From an unicellular cyanobacterium SU3 (GTDB lineage: Bacteria > Cyanobacteriota > Cyanobacteriia > Cyanobacteriales > Microcystaceae), in the NCBI GenBank assembly GCA_002172675.1, contig NETF01000197.1:1-36178 (forward strand): 36,178 nucleotides of DNA. The letters run 5' to 3'. The position numbers and the translations under genes are program-made. The notes under the pieces are model-generated. The model saw only the letters and a list, made by a program, of their open reading frames with translations, was not told where the DNA came from and searched no databases. Below are positions 17,167 through 26,159 of the stretch, one piece after another (within the stretch, counting starts at the first letter, position 1; every line of letters begins with the position of its first letter).

Positions 17167-18579
17167 TTAGACATGGGATTGATTCACCGATTCTAAGGAG
17201 AGTCCTTTGGTTTCAATACCGAAGAAATAGGTGATCATCGCTGCCAAAAGACAACATAAAGCTAAAATTATCATCATCATTGAAACACCGATACTTTTTT
17301 GCAGTAACGGTAGGGTAAATGTGCCTAAAACAGCCCCTGATTTAGCGATCGCTGCTGCCAAACCGGCACCACTAGCACGCAAAGAAGTGGGAAACACTTC
17401 CCCTGAAATCAAAAATGTGGTTGAATTTGGCCCCATATTCATCAGCAAATTAAAAATAAAAAATCCTAATACGATTAACAGTAAGTTAGGATTCGCCGTT
17501 TGAGCCGGATCTCCAGCAACAGCTAAGATAGATAAACCCACTGCCATACCGATAAATCCTATTATTTGTAAAGGAATACGTCCTAAGCGATCAACCAAAA
17601 GAACCGCTAAGATAAAACCAAGAATTAAAAATAAATCTACGACTGCCGAACCCGTAGCCGACTTTAATTCACGGTTCAAGAAATTGCTTTCATTGCCAAA
17701 GGCGAGAACAGCAATAATACTGGGGGTAAATACTCCAATTCCATAGGTTGCGATATCTTGTAAGAACCAAGGAACAGAGGCAAACACGGTGTTACGCCAA
17801 TATTCCCGTGAAAATAACGATCCATAGTTTAAATTTGTTTCTTTTTGTTCTGGTTCTGTTTCTGGTGTAATGATGATGGTTTCATTTAACAATTCTGATG
17901 CAGCTTCAGATGCAGCATCATAGTCTCCTTTGGCAATGTAATAAAGAGGACTTTCTAGTAAAAATTGAAACCTGAGAATAGCCACAAGAATAGCAAAGAC
18001 TAGACCAACCCCTAACATCAAACGCCAAGCATATTGTACCGCTGGTAAAATAGAATCAGGATAAAAATATTCAAATAGAGCTATAATAATGATTCCTGTA
18101 ATGGCTCCTAATAAAGAGCCAATGGCTTGAAACGTAAACGCACCGATAACCATGCGTCCTCGCAACCGAGACGGCATATTTTCCGTGATATAAGCCACAC
18201 TAATAGGATAATCAGCACCAATTCCAACCCCCACCAAAAAACGAAAAATAATTAAAGACCAAGCATCCCACGATAAAGCTGTTCCTGCACTGGCTAAAAT
18301 AAAAATGGCCAAATCCACTACTAGCATTTTTTGACGACCGATTTTATCCGTAATGGGGCCTAGGGTTAAAGAACCGAGTAAGGCTCCTGCAATGGCAGCC
18401 ACAGCAACCGCTCCCGTTTCAAGAGATGTTAACTGAAAATCTTGTTTGAGAAAAGGTAAAGCAATACCAATCACAAAGAAATCAAAGCCATCTAGAGCAA
18501 TCAAACCTGCTGCTAAAAGCCATAATAACCACATCGAAGAGGTTAACGGAGAATTATCAAGTTTTTCTTCAAACGTCAT
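17167..18579 (-). CDS. MFS transporter, sugar/organic-ion or phosphate-type porter
   Basis: A 470-residue inner-membrane transporter with 12 predicted helices and a larger cytosolic loop at about residues 220-255. Major facilitator motifs: GPITDKIGRQKML between helices 2 and 3, FRFLVGVGIGADYPIS in helix 4, SRLRGRM after helix 4, DRLGRIPL between helices 8 and 9. The GIGADYP signature is shared with phosphate:H+ symporter and aromatic acid/sugar groups. The substrate cannot be called. The 3' end lies 22 bases from the convergent response regulator gene. Confidence 0.88.
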   Translation of the reverse strand: MTFEEKLDNSPLTSSMWLLWLLAAGLIALDGFDFFVIGIALPFLKQDFQLTSLETGAVAVAAIAGALLGSLTLGPITDKIGRQKMLVVDLAIFILASAGTALSWDAWSLIIFRFLVGVGIGADYPISVAYITENMPSRLRGRMVIGAFTFQAIGSLLGAITGIIIIALFEYFYPDSILPAVQYAWRLMLGVGLVFAILVAILRFQFLLESPLYYIAKGDYDAASEAASELLNETIIITPETEPEQKETNLNYGSLFSREYWRNTVFASVPWFLQDIATYGIGVFTPSIIAVLAFGNESNFLNRELKSATGSAVVDLFLILGFILAVLLVDRLGRIPLQIIGFIGMAVGLSILAVAGDPAQTANPNLLLIVLGFFIFNLLMNMGPNSTTFLISGEVFPTSLRASGAGLAAAIAKSGAVLGTFTLPLLQKSIGVSMMMIILALCCLLAAMITYFFGIETKGLSLESVNQSHV

Positions 18580-18824
18580 GATTGTCTATTAAACCATTCA
18601 TATCCAACGCTACCTATTAAGATTAGAACATAGATAAATCCCGAAATCTTATTAAAATCAAGAATTTTGGTAAGTAAAACACAATTATTTATTAATGAAG
18701 TTAGCCAGGGCAAAAACTAAGATAGAATGAGTTAAACAAAACTATAAACTGTTGTCACAATCTTCTCCCAACTAGCCTAAATTTAATTAACATTTAGGGA
18801 TAAGAAATTACCTAACCAAAATGT

Positions 18825-19004
18825 AAGCATTCAGCCGTCAGTATTCAGGGTTCAGCTTTTGAATTAAAGCAATAAGCCTTCGTTTAATCTTCATCACTTT
18901 CGATGTTAGGAATTCATAGTTTTTGGCTTTGAGTCAGTTGAGTTCTATGGGAAAGTTAAGCATTATCAAATTATCCTTAGTTTGAACCTGATAGCTGAAT
19001 GCTT
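18825..19004. repeat. Spacer with 11-bp inverted repeat and degenerate short repeats
   Basis: AAGCATTCAGC at 18825-18835 is matched by GCTGAATGCTT at 18994-19004. Next to the left arm is a run of CAGNNTTCAG-like units (CCGTCAGTATTCAGGGTTCAG). The right arm is preceded by TGAACCTGATA, a partial complement of that run. The pattern suggests a decayed 180-bp repeat element. The whole 519-base spacer between the MFS and peroxidase genes contains no gene that I can see. Confidence 0.4.
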
Positions 19005-19098
19005 CTAGCCAAATACAAAACAACGAAAATCAGTTTTCAAAATTAAGGGAAAAATTCCTAAAATCTTTGTTGATTATTCTTAGTTGGAGTTTTAGTTT

Positions 19099-20901
19099 AT
19101 GTCTCTCTTCAAGAAATTCGATAGTGTTTTTACTCAAGTTGAACAATTATGGCATCGTTTGCCTACCCCTTTAGCTTTAATCAAACTTCTAAGCTTTCGT
19201 AACGAATTACGAGAAAAAAATCTTCACGACACCTCTAAATTACCTGATAAATACCTGTTACCCCAACCGCAACCTGACTCGCAAGGGGAGCATTTAACAG
19301 CAAGGACAGCAGATGGTAGCTATAATGATTTAGAACACCCAGAAATGGGCATGGCCGGGACTCGTTTTGGTCGCAATATTCCCTTAAATGCTATTCAACC
19401 AGAAAGTCAAGCACAACTGATGACTCCTAACCCAAGGGTGGTGAGTCGAGTTTTAATGACCAGAGAAGAATTTAAACCAGCTACTATATTAAATCTGTTG
19501 GCAGCAGCTTGGATTCAATTTGAAAACCATGATTGGTTTTCTCACGGAGAAAATCAACCCGATGATAAACTCGAAATACCCCTAGAAGCTAACGATCCTT
19601 GGCCCGAAGAATATCGTCCCTTAGAAGTTGGCAAAACCCTCGCTGACACTTCCCGTCCTCAAGGTTCTACTCCTCCAACCTTCATTAATACTGTGACCCA
19701 TTGGTGGGATGGATCGCAAATTTATGGTAGTGACCCAGAAACTGTCGATAAACTGCGATCGCACAAGGAGGGAAAATTAATCATTAAAGACGATGGCTTA
19801 TTACCAGTTGATCCCGAAACAGGGGTAGATATCACAGGGTTTAATGATAACTGGTGGATCGGGTTAGGAATGCTACATACCCTTTTTACCCGTGAACATA
19901 ACTTAATTTGTGATCATCTTAAACAAGAATATCCCCAATGGTCTGATGATGATTTATTTAATCATGCTCGATTGATTAATGCAGCCTTGATGGCTAAAAT
20001 TCATACGGTAGATTGGACTCCTGCCATATTACCGTTACCTGCCACTGATATCGCCTTAAATGTAAACTGGAATGGCTTTTTAGGGGAAGATATTAAAGAA
20101 GTTTTAGGAACGGTGGGAGAAGGGGAAATTGCTGACTTATTAACTGGTATTATTGGGGCAGAGAAAGATCATCATACCGCCCCTTATTATTTAACCGAAG
20201 AGTTTGTTTCTGTCTATCGAATGCACCCTTTAATCCCCGATGACATTGAATTTCATAGTTTAGAAGGAGATGAATTCTTACAAAAGGTTAACTTTTTTGA
20301 AATGTCGGGAAAACGGACAAGGGCTTTATTAGAATCTATTTCTTTACCTGATTTATTTTATTCTTTTGGAATCACTCATCCAGGGGCTATTACCTTACAT
20401 AATTATCCCCGTTTCTTACAACAATTAGTAAGGGACAATGGAGAAGTGTTTGATCTGGCTGCAGTGGATATTTTACGCGATCGCGAACGGGGTGTTCCTC
20501 GTTATAACCGTTTCCGAGAAATTATAGGACGGGGAAGGGTGAAATGTTTTGAAGAAATCAGTAGCAATAAGCAATGGGTTGAAGAAATGCGTCGGGTTTA
20601 TAACGATAATATCGATCAAGTCGATTTAATGGTCGGATTATTCGCTGAAGATACGCCAGAAGGGTTCGGGTTTAGTGATACCGCTTTTCGGATCTTTATT
20701 TTAATGGCTTCTCGACGACTCAAAAGCGATCGCTTTTTTACAACAGATTATCGGGCTGAGATTTATACTCAATTCGGTCTAGACTGGATTGCCAATAATA
20801 ATCTGTCATCTGTATTGAAACGCCACTTTCCTGAACTTTCGCCAGTCTTGTATGGGGTCGATAATGCCTTTAAACCTTGGCGCAGAATTCCTTCTGGATA
20901 A
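19099..20901 (+). CDS. Heme peroxidase-family protein resembling fatty-acid alpha-dioxygenase
   Basis: 600 residues of the animal-type heme peroxidase/cyclooxygenase superfamily. Distal His144 lies in WIQFENHDWFSHG, HWWDGSQIYG at 201-210 is a family signature, FTREHN carries the conserved Arg265/Glu266 pair, and VSVYRMHPLIPDD gives Tyr373 three residues before proximal heme ligand His376. The Tyr-x-x-His spacing is the one in COX and plant alpha-dioxygenases, where the Tyr radical abstracts hydrogen from the fatty acid. Length and motif order match alpha-DOX (about 620). The expected reaction is 2-hydroperoxidation of fatty acids, leading to shortened aldehydes; a plain peroxidase role remains possible. 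There is no signal peptide. The gene appears to be a single transcription unit. Confidence 0.85.
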   Translation: MSLFKKFDSVFTQVEQLWHRLPTPLALIKLLSFRNELREKNLHDTSKLPDKYLLPQPQPDSQGEHLTARTADGSYNDLEHPEMGMAGTRFGRNIPLNAIQPESQAQLMTPNPRVVSRVLMTREEFKPATILNLLAAAWIQFENHDWFSHGENQPDDKLEIPLEANDPWPEEYRPLEVGKTLADTSRPQGSTPPTFINTVTHWWDGSQIYGSDPETVDKLRSHKEGKLIIKDDGLLPVDPETGVDITGFNDNWWIGLGMLHTLFTREHNLICDHLKQEYPQWSDDDLFNHARLINAALMAKIHTVDWTPAILPLPATDIALNVNWNGFLGEDIKEVLGTVGEGEIADLLTGIIGAEKDHHTAPYYLTEEFVSVYRMHPLIPDDIEFHSLEGDEFLQKVNFFEMSGKRTRALLESISLPDLFYSFGITHPGAITLHNYPRFLQQLVRDNGEVFDLAAVDILRDRERGVPRYNRFREIIGRGRVKCFEEISSNKQWVEEMRRVYNDNIDQVDLMVGLFAEDTPEGFGFSDTAFRIFILMASRRLKSDRFFTTDYRAEIYTQFGLDWIANNNLSSVLKRHFPELSPVLYGVDNAFKPWRRIPSG

Positions 20902-20989
20902 ATTCCCTTCTGTCGAATTCAGTAGATACAATGGTTCACCAAAACACAGGCTAAAATAAGTAAAGTTCTCTTAATTTTAGCAATCACTT

Positions 20990-22675
20990 GTGAACGCTTC
21001 ACAAACTTTAATTCCTGAATTTGATCCCATTGACGCGGCCTTAGCCGATATTAAGGCTGGCCGTGCTATTATTGTCGTAGATGACGAAAACCGCGAAAAT
21101 GAAGGGGATATCATCTGCGCTGCTCAATTTGCTACCCCTAATATGATTAATTTCATGGCAGTTCAAGCTAGGGGATTGATCTGTTTAGCCATGAATGGGC
21201 AACGGTTAGATGAGTTAGACCTTCCTTTGATGGTTACTAAAAACACCGACAGCAATCAAACGGCTTTCACGGTCAGTATTGACGCTTCTCCCCATCTTGG
21301 TGTTTCTACAGGTATCTCCGCAGAAGACCGCGCTCGTACCATTCAAGTTGCCATTAATCCTAACAGTCAACCTGACGATTTAACTCGTCCTGGCCATATT
21401 TTCCCCATTCGGGCCAGAGTAGGAGGGGTTCTTAAACGGGCTGGTCATACGGAGGCCGCAGTAGATTTAGCCAGACTGGCAGGACTTTACCCGGCTGGTG
21501 TGATTTGCGAGATCCAAAACCCTGACGGTTCCATGGCCCGATTACCTCAACTGTTTGATTATGCCAAAAAACATAACCTGAAACTGATTAGTATTGCTGA
21601 TCTGATTAGTTATCGCCTCAAACACGATCGCTTTGTCTATCGTGAAACTGTCTGTCAGTTTCCTAGCAAGTTCGGCACATTTCAACTCTATGCTTATCGT
21701 AACGTCTTAGATGACACTGAACACGTGGCTATTGTTAAAGGAGACCCCAGTCAGTTTAAAGACCATCCTGCCATGGTACGGATGCACTCGGAATGTTTAA
21801 CGGGAGATGCTTTAGGTTCTTTAAGATGTGATTGTCGAATGCAACTACAAACTGCCCTACAAATGATCGAAAAGGCAGGATCGGGGGTTGTCGTGTATCT
21901 CAGACAAGAAGGAAGAGGTATCGGTTTAGTCAATAAGTTAAAAGCTTATTCTTTGCAAGATATGGGACTTGATACTGTTGAGGCTAATGAAAAACTAGGG
22001 TTTCCTGCAGACTTACGAGACTATGGCATGGGGGCCCAAATGTTAAATGATTTAGGCATCAAAAAAATTCGTCTGATTACCAATAATCCCCGAAAAATTG
22101 CAGGGTTAAAAGGCTATGGTTTAGAGGTGGTGGAACGGCTTCCGTTGTTAATTGAACCTAATAATTATAATTCTAGTTATTTATCCACTAAAGCTGAAAA
22201 ATTAGGTCATTTATTCCTACAAACTTATTTGATTACCATTGCCATTGACTGGAAAAATGAAAACATCTCAGTTAAAGAAAGATATAAGAATTTAGAGCAA
22301 GTTCGTCAGTTAAGTCGTTCCGTTCAATTAGTCTTACAAGAAGAAGCTAGACCTGTGGCGATCGCTCTATTTGAACGGCCTTCTTTAATCTTTCATTTAG
22401 GCTTTGAACAGCTACAAATGGTAGAGGATAACTGGCATAAAAATATGAATCATCCTTATGTTCAAGCTATTATTAATATTCTCGATAATTTAGTAACTTG
22501 GCCTAATATCAAACGCTTAGAATTTTTAGTTTCGTCTGGGGATGATCCCATGTTAGGACTACAAGTTAAATTAGATCGTCGTCCCTTTTCTTTGAATAAA
22601 AAACCGTCTCAATGTACTCTTCCTTGGGAACAACAAACCATTTATAGTTTTACTGAATACATAGTTAATAGTTAA
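20990..22675 (+). CDS. ribBA: Bifunctional 3,4-dihydroxy-2-butanone-4-phosphate synthase / GTP cyclohydrolase II
   Basis: A 561-residue riboflavin-synthesis enzyme catalysing both entry reactions, from ribulose-5-phosphate and GTP. Residues 1 to about 205 are RibB ([39 protein letters not shown]). Residues about 210 to 410 are RibA with zinc Cys ligands in [17 protein letters not shown], then [13 protein letters not shown] and [11 protein letters not shown]. About 150 further residues have no RibA similarity. Such C-terminal extensions occur in cyanobacterial RibBA and are of unknown function. The start is GTG at 20990. The 88-base upstream spacer is too short to hold a typical FMN riboswitch. 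Confidence 0.95.
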   Translation: MNASQTLIPEFDPIDAALADIKAGRAIIVVDDENRENEGDIICAAQFATPNMINFMAVQARGLICLAMNGQRLDELDLPLMVTKNTDSNQTAFTVSIDASPHLGVSTGISAEDRARTIQVAINPNSQPDDLTRPGHIFPIRARVGGVLKRAGHTEAAVDLARLAGLYPAGVICEIQNPDGSMARLPQLFDYAKKHNLKLISIADLISYRLKHDRFVYRETVCQFPSKFGTFQLYAYRNVLDDTEHVAIVKGDPSQFKDHPAMVRMHSECLTGDALGSLRCDCRMQLQTALQMIEKAGSGVVVYLRQEGRGIGLVNKLKAYSLQDMGLDTVEANEKLGFPADLRDYGMGAQMLNDLGIKKIRLITNNPRKIAGLKGYGLEVVERLPLLIEPNNYNSSYLSTKAEKLGHLFLQTYLITIAIDWKNENISVKERYKNLEQVRQLSRSVQLVLQEEARPVAIALFERPSLIFHLGFEQLQMVEDNWHKNMNHPYVQAIINILDNLVTWPNIKRLEFLVSSGDDPMLGLQVKLDRRPFSLNKKPSQCTLPWEQQTIYSFTEYIVNS

Positions 22676-22720
22676 TTATGAGTTATCATTAATGACTAAA
22701 TCAGAAAAGTTATCGGCAAG

Positions 22721-22940
22721 ATGCTTAAAAAAGTTAGAGAGTTAAAAGAAATGCTAGGCAAAATTGGCTTTATTCAAAAACCAGGAAAAGGTAGCCATAC
22801 AAACTGGGTACATCCTTTCTATCAGAGAAAAGTAACTATCTCTGGATAAAGATGTAAAAGATGCTAAACCTTATCAAGAAAAAGAAGTTATTAAAGCAAT
22901 TAAAGAAGTTGAAATGAGGCAAAACAATGGACAAAATTAA
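22721..22940 (+). pseudogene. hicA: hicA toxin gene with a single-base frameshift
   Basis: ATG 22721 opens a HicA mRNA-interferase frame: VRELKEMLGKIGF then KPGKGSHTNWVHP (catalytic His in GSH) and KVTISG. It meets TAA at 22847-22849. If the T at 22847 is skipped, the next frame continues KDVKDAKPYQEKEVIKAI, exactly the expected HicA C-terminus, to a TAA at 22938-22940. Together this makes a normal HicA length. The toxin is thus probably inactive through one inserted base, unless the truncated 42-residue product or a sequencing error explains it. The restored frame overlaps the hicB start by 14 bases, the usual hicAB arrangement. Confidence 0.8.
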
Positions 22941-23145
22941 GTATCTTATGGTTATTCAATGGTCTGAAGAAGATAATTGTTTTTTAGTAGCATTACCTGA
23001 TTTTCCTGGTCAATGTTGGCGGACTCATGGAGAAACTTATGAGGAAGCAGTAATAAATGGACAAGAGGCTATAGAATCTCTTATTATGGCGTATCAAGGT
23101 GATGATGAACCCTTACCTCAACCTTTATTAGCTAATCCAGTTTAA
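22927..23145 (+). CDS. hicB: HicB-family antitoxin
   Basis: A 72-residue partner of the HicA toxin. The HicB partial-RNase-H-like fold is visible in YLMVIQWSEEDNCFLVALPD, FPGQCWRTHGETYEEAV and NGQEAIESLIMAY. Only this antitoxin domain is present; the C-terminal DNA-binding domain found in longer HicB proteins is missing, so autoregulation would need another route. The reading frame is intact although the toxin gene upstream is frameshifted. Stand-alone HicB-like proteins are common in cyanobacteria. Confidence 0.85.
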   Translation: MDKIKYLMVIQWSEEDNCFLVALPDFPGQCWRTHGETYEEAVINGQEAIESLIMAYQGDDEPLPQPLLANPV

Positions 23146-23158
23146 TTGAATTAATAAA

Positions 23159-24250
23159 ATGGTTTATAATCGTCGTCAATTTTTAATACTCACTGGTGGA
23201 TTAGTTGGGATTACATTTGCTACCATTAGTCATAAATTGTTTAGTAACTCTCAACCGAATTTATCTAAAAAGATAACGTCTGATCTTCCTAAATCTTCTC
23301 CAGTTAACGAACCTGTTGCTGTTGCCCCTGATGGGTTATATGCACCCATTAAAGAAGATGTGAGAATCGTTGTTATTAGTGATTTAAACAGTCAATATGG
23401 ATCAACGGATTATGATCCAGAGATAGACAAAGCGATCGCCTTAATTCCTCAATGGAAACCAGATATTGTTCTCTGTGGAGGGGACATGGTAGCCGGGCAA
23501 AAACGGTCATTAACCAAGCAACAAATAGAGGCCATGTGGTCAGCATTTGATGTCCATATTGCTGCCCCTTTAAGACAAAGTAATATACCCTTTGGTTTTA
23601 CTATTGGCAACCACGATGGATCGGGTTCTATGAGTGGTGGAAAATACAATTTTCAACAAGAAAGAAATCTCGCTTCTGCCTATTGGAATAATCCTAATCA
23701 TAACCCAGGATTAAACTTTATTGATAAAGCTAATTTTCCTTTTTATTATACGTTTCAACAACAAGATATTTTTTACTTAGTTTGGGATGCTTCAACCCAT
23801 ATTATTGACTCAAACCAGTTAACTTGGGTAGAAAATAGTTTAAATAGTTCACAAGCAAAACAAGCAAAGCTACGCCTTGCTATTGGTCATCTTCCTCTTT
23901 ATCCTGTTGCAGTAAGAAGAAATACCCCAGGAAACTACATGGCAGAAGGAGAAAAATTACAAAACCTTTTAGAACAATATAATGTTCATACTTATATTAG
24001 TGGTCATCATCACGCCTATTATCCTGGCAAAACAGGACAATTAGAATTGCTTCATAGTGGGGCATTAGGAGGGGGGCCTCGTCAACTATTAAATAGTAAC
24101 TTATCGCCTCAAAAAACCCTCACAGTGGTTGATATTTCGCTGGATTCAGAAGAAACTGTTTATACCACTTACGATATGAAAAGCTTACAAGTCATTGATA
24201 TTCAAACCTTACCTAAATCTATTGGCAAAATTATCCGAAAAGATTTATAG
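23159..24250 (+). CDS. Tat-exported calcineurin-like metallophosphoesterase
   Basis: 363 residues. The N-terminus YNRRQFLILTGGLVGITFA is a twin-arginine signal, implying export of a folded, metal-loaded enzyme. Metallophosphoesterase motifs: VVISDLNSQYG (the usual D-x-H is D-x-N here), VLCGGDMV, TIGNHDGSG, AIGHLPLYP and ISGHHHAYYPG. The dinuclear metal site therefore seems nearly complete, with the first His replaced by Asn. The substrate is unknown; relatives include phosphodiesterases and purple-phosphatase-like enzymes. It starts 13 bases after hicB, which is probably coincidental. Confidence 0.85.
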   Translation: MVYNRRQFLILTGGLVGITFATISHKLFSNSQPNLSKKITSDLPKSSPVNEPVAVAPDGLYAPIKEDVRIVVISDLNSQYGSTDYDPEIDKAIALIPQWKPDIVLCGGDMVAGQKRSLTKQQIEAMWSAFDVHIAAPLRQSNIPFGFTIGNHDGSGSMSGGKYNFQQERNLASAYWNNPNHNPGLNFIDKANFPFYYTFQQQDIFYLVWDASTHIIDSNQLTWVENSLNSSQAKQAKLRLAIGHLPLYPVAVRRNTPGNYMAEGEKLQNLLEQYNVHTYISGHHHAYYPGKTGQLELLHSGALGGGPRQLLNSNLSPQKTLTVVDISLDSEETVYTTYDMKSLQVIDIQTLPKSIGKIIRKDL

Positions 24251-24328
24251 GATCGTTAACGGGAACTTTTTGAATAGAAAAATGATCTCGATAATCTAGG
24301 CAAGATTATCTAATTTTTTGCTTTTTTT

Positions 24329-24350
24329 GAGACAGTTGATCAACCGTCTC
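24329..24350. promoter_or_regulatory. 22-bp near-perfect palindrome in a gene spacer
   Basis: GAGACAGTTGATCAACCGTC is the first 20 bases of a dyad GAGAC-N-GTTGATCAAC-N-GTCTC, centred at 24339/24340. Only the one-base A/C mismatch pair breaks symmetry. It lies about 170 bases upstream of the TPR protein start. It is preceded by T-runs rather than followed by one, so it is a poor terminator for the phosphoesterase. An operator or a transcript-end hairpin are both possible. Confidence 0.35.
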
Positions 24351-24520
24351 TAATCTACCTGATTTATGGCTAGTTTAAAATTAAACTAAGTTTTAAGCTT
24401 TATACTTTTGGTGTTTTGCTAAAAATGTAATTATAGTATGAAAATTTTTTGCTAGTATCGAGATCACAATCTTAACTGATCCAGATAAGCTTAATTTATT
24501 AATGTTGCTTGGAGAAAATA

Positions 24521-25447
24521 ATGATTAACCCCTTGATTAAACTGAAAAAGGTTTCCATCTCTTGGTCTGTGGTGTGTACAGTAGCATTAAGTTTCTGGGC
24601 AACCCCTTCTTTGGCTGGTGATCCGTTTCGTCGCAGTAACCCTCGTCCCATTGGAGATAAGACAGAAGCAGCTTTTGTTGCAATCTTTAAAAATGGCAAT
24701 TATCCAGAAGCTAAAACCTATTTACAACAAGCAGTTCAAACGGAAACAGATGAACCTCTTGCTTTCGCCATGAAAGCTTCTTTGGCCTACTCCAATGAAG
24801 ACTGGGACTTGATGAAAAATGCAGCCGATAAAACCCTATCAGCAGCTAAAAAGTTAACCGCTAGTGATCCCTTACGAGGTAATTTATATCAAGCAGTGGG
24901 GCATTTTTTACAAGGGGCCTATACGTTTAAAACAAAAGGACCTCTAGGGGCAGTTAATAAGTTACAATTGGTCTTTGATCATTTAGAGAAAGCAGAAAAA
25001 GTATCTCCCGATGACCCAGAATTAAACTTGCTCAAGGGTTATCTAGATTTAATTTTGTCGGTTAATTTGCCTTTCTCTTCCCCAGAAGATGCGATCGCCC
25101 GTTTTGAACAGTATGCAGCCCCTAATTATATGGTTGATCGCGCTTTATTTGCAGCTTATCGAGACTTAGATCGATACGATGAAGCGATGAGATACATTGA
25201 TCAAGCTTTAGCGAATAGTCCTAACAATCCTGAATTACTCTATTTTAAAGGCCAACTGTTGCGTAAGAAAGGAAGAAGTAAAGATGGTCAACCTAAAGAT
25301 ATAAGTTTACTTAGAGAAGCTTATACTTATTTTGAGCAAGCCATGACTAAAGTGGATCAACTTCCTAAAGGGGTTCAAATACCCTTACGTCACGATCATA
25401 GGGTTGTACAAGATGAAATTTCTAAATTAAGCATGAACCCTAATTAA
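24521..25447 (+). CDS. Secreted TPR repeat protein
   Basis: 308 residues with a signal peptide (basic start, hydrophobic core to about residue 31, PSLA before the likely cut at GDPF), so it is periplasmic or lumenal. The mature part is helical. TPR-like units are visible at about residues 45-80 (AFVAIFKNGNYPEAKTYLQQ) and 205-240 (YRDLDRYDEAMRYIDQALAN, SPNNPELLYFKGQLLRKKG). It resembles the cyanobacterial Sll0314/Alr1548 TPR group, though I recall that name rather than checked it. I chose ATG 24521 because GGAGA lies 6 bases upstream; TTG 24509 is an alternative in frame. A terminator follows. Confidence 0.8.
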   Translation: MINPLIKLKKVSISWSVVCTVALSFWATPSLAGDPFRRSNPRPIGDKTEAAFVAIFKNGNYPEAKTYLQQAVQTETDEPLAFAMKASLAYSNEDWDLMKNAADKTLSAAKKLTASDPLRGNLYQAVGHFLQGAYTFKTKGPLGAVNKLQLVFDHLEKAEKVSPDDPELNLLKGYLDLILSVNLPFSSPEDAIARFEQYAAPNYMVDRALFAAYRDLDRYDEAMRYIDQALANSPNNPELLYFKGQLLRKKGRSKDGQPKDISLLREAYTYFEQAMTKVDQLPKGVQIPLRHDHRVVQDEISKLSMNPN

Positions 25448-25456
25448 TATCAAATT

Positions 25457-25490
25457 CCCCAACTCAACCCGATTATGGTTGGGGTTTTCT
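25457..25490 (+). terminator. Rho-independent terminator after the TPR gene
   Basis: CCCCAAC (25457-25463) pairs with GTTGGGG (25478-25484), and an inner CAACC/GGTTG alternative also forms. TTTTCTCTTATTTTTATT follows at once. It lies 10 bases beyond the stop codon of the TPR gene. Confidence 0.8.
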
Positions 25491-25497
25491 CTTATTT

Positions 25498-25635
25498 TTA
25501 TTGCACTTCAAATATTTGCTTAACCGTTAACTTTAATTCAGGAAACAGAGAAGATTTTATTTCTTGTTCTGTTGCTAATTGAACCATTTTTTGTGTTCTC
25601 CCCTTAATAATAAAGACAAGGTGGGCAATGACACA
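25498..25635 (-). pseudogene. Possible gene remnant, C-terminal end
   Basis: On the minus strand a 45-codon open frame reads VFIIKGRTQKMVQLATEQEI and then KSSLFPELKLTVKQIFEVQ before TAA (25498-25500). The last part resembles the end of cyanobacterial Uma2-type proteins (FPxLxLxVxxIF), but the match is from memory and weak. The only ATG gives a 29-residue peptide. It is likely a leftover of a deleted gene. Confidence 0.35.
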
Positions 25636-26159
25636 TTAAACCCCAATAGCCTCATTTATTCGTATTACAAGCATTTAACACCCTACAGCTTAAATTTTAT
25701 AAATAATTTCCCCTTGTCAAGCTCTGTTTACAAATCTTTTTTATGGTTTATTTGTTCTAGTCAAATAATTTTGTAAAAGTCGTTAAGATTGAAGCGATCG
25801 CAAACAACTTTACAATATTAGAATCTAGTCTATGTCTGGCTTTCAGAACTGAATAATAATTTTACTTATAATTAAGCTCAACATACACCATAACTAATAT
25901 AAAACGAAAATAGGCAAAAGTCAAGAATCGGACAAATTTTGGCAAAATCAGGAAAACTCAAAATTTTATTAACGTTTGTAACAAGGCAACTATTATAAAT
26001 ATATTAAATAAGTAAAAATAAGTTGAATAAGGTTTTTAAATACAAATTGAGAGATGAGTGAGTTAATCATTTGAATTTTTGCTATCTTCAAAAAGTCTTG
26101 TTATAGTAACAAAAAATGATAAAAAATTTTAACGTAAAAATAGCACATTTAAAGCCCTT
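25636..26159. other. AT-rich gene-free spacer
   Basis: About 520 very AT-rich bases upstream of the SDR gene. A 65-codon plus-strand frame at 25579-25776 has random-looking composition. There is one HIP1-like GCGATCGC (25794-25801). I see no RNA gene, hairpin or clear promoter; the last 60 bases probably contain the promoter for the gene at 26160. Confidence 0.45.

Noticed and set aside
20902-20989. FMN riboswitch upstream of ribBA
   Set aside because: The spacer is only 88 bases and shows none of the conserved RFN hairpin segments.
24430-24450. NtcA-type site GTA-N8-TAC upstream of the TPR gene
   Set aside because: GTAATTATAGTATG has the GTA half but the other half is ATG rather than TAC, so the match is not convincing.
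25579-25776. 65-codon plus-strand frame in the spacer after the TPR gene
   Set aside because: AT-driven composition, no binding site, and it overlaps a more protein-like minus-strand remnant.
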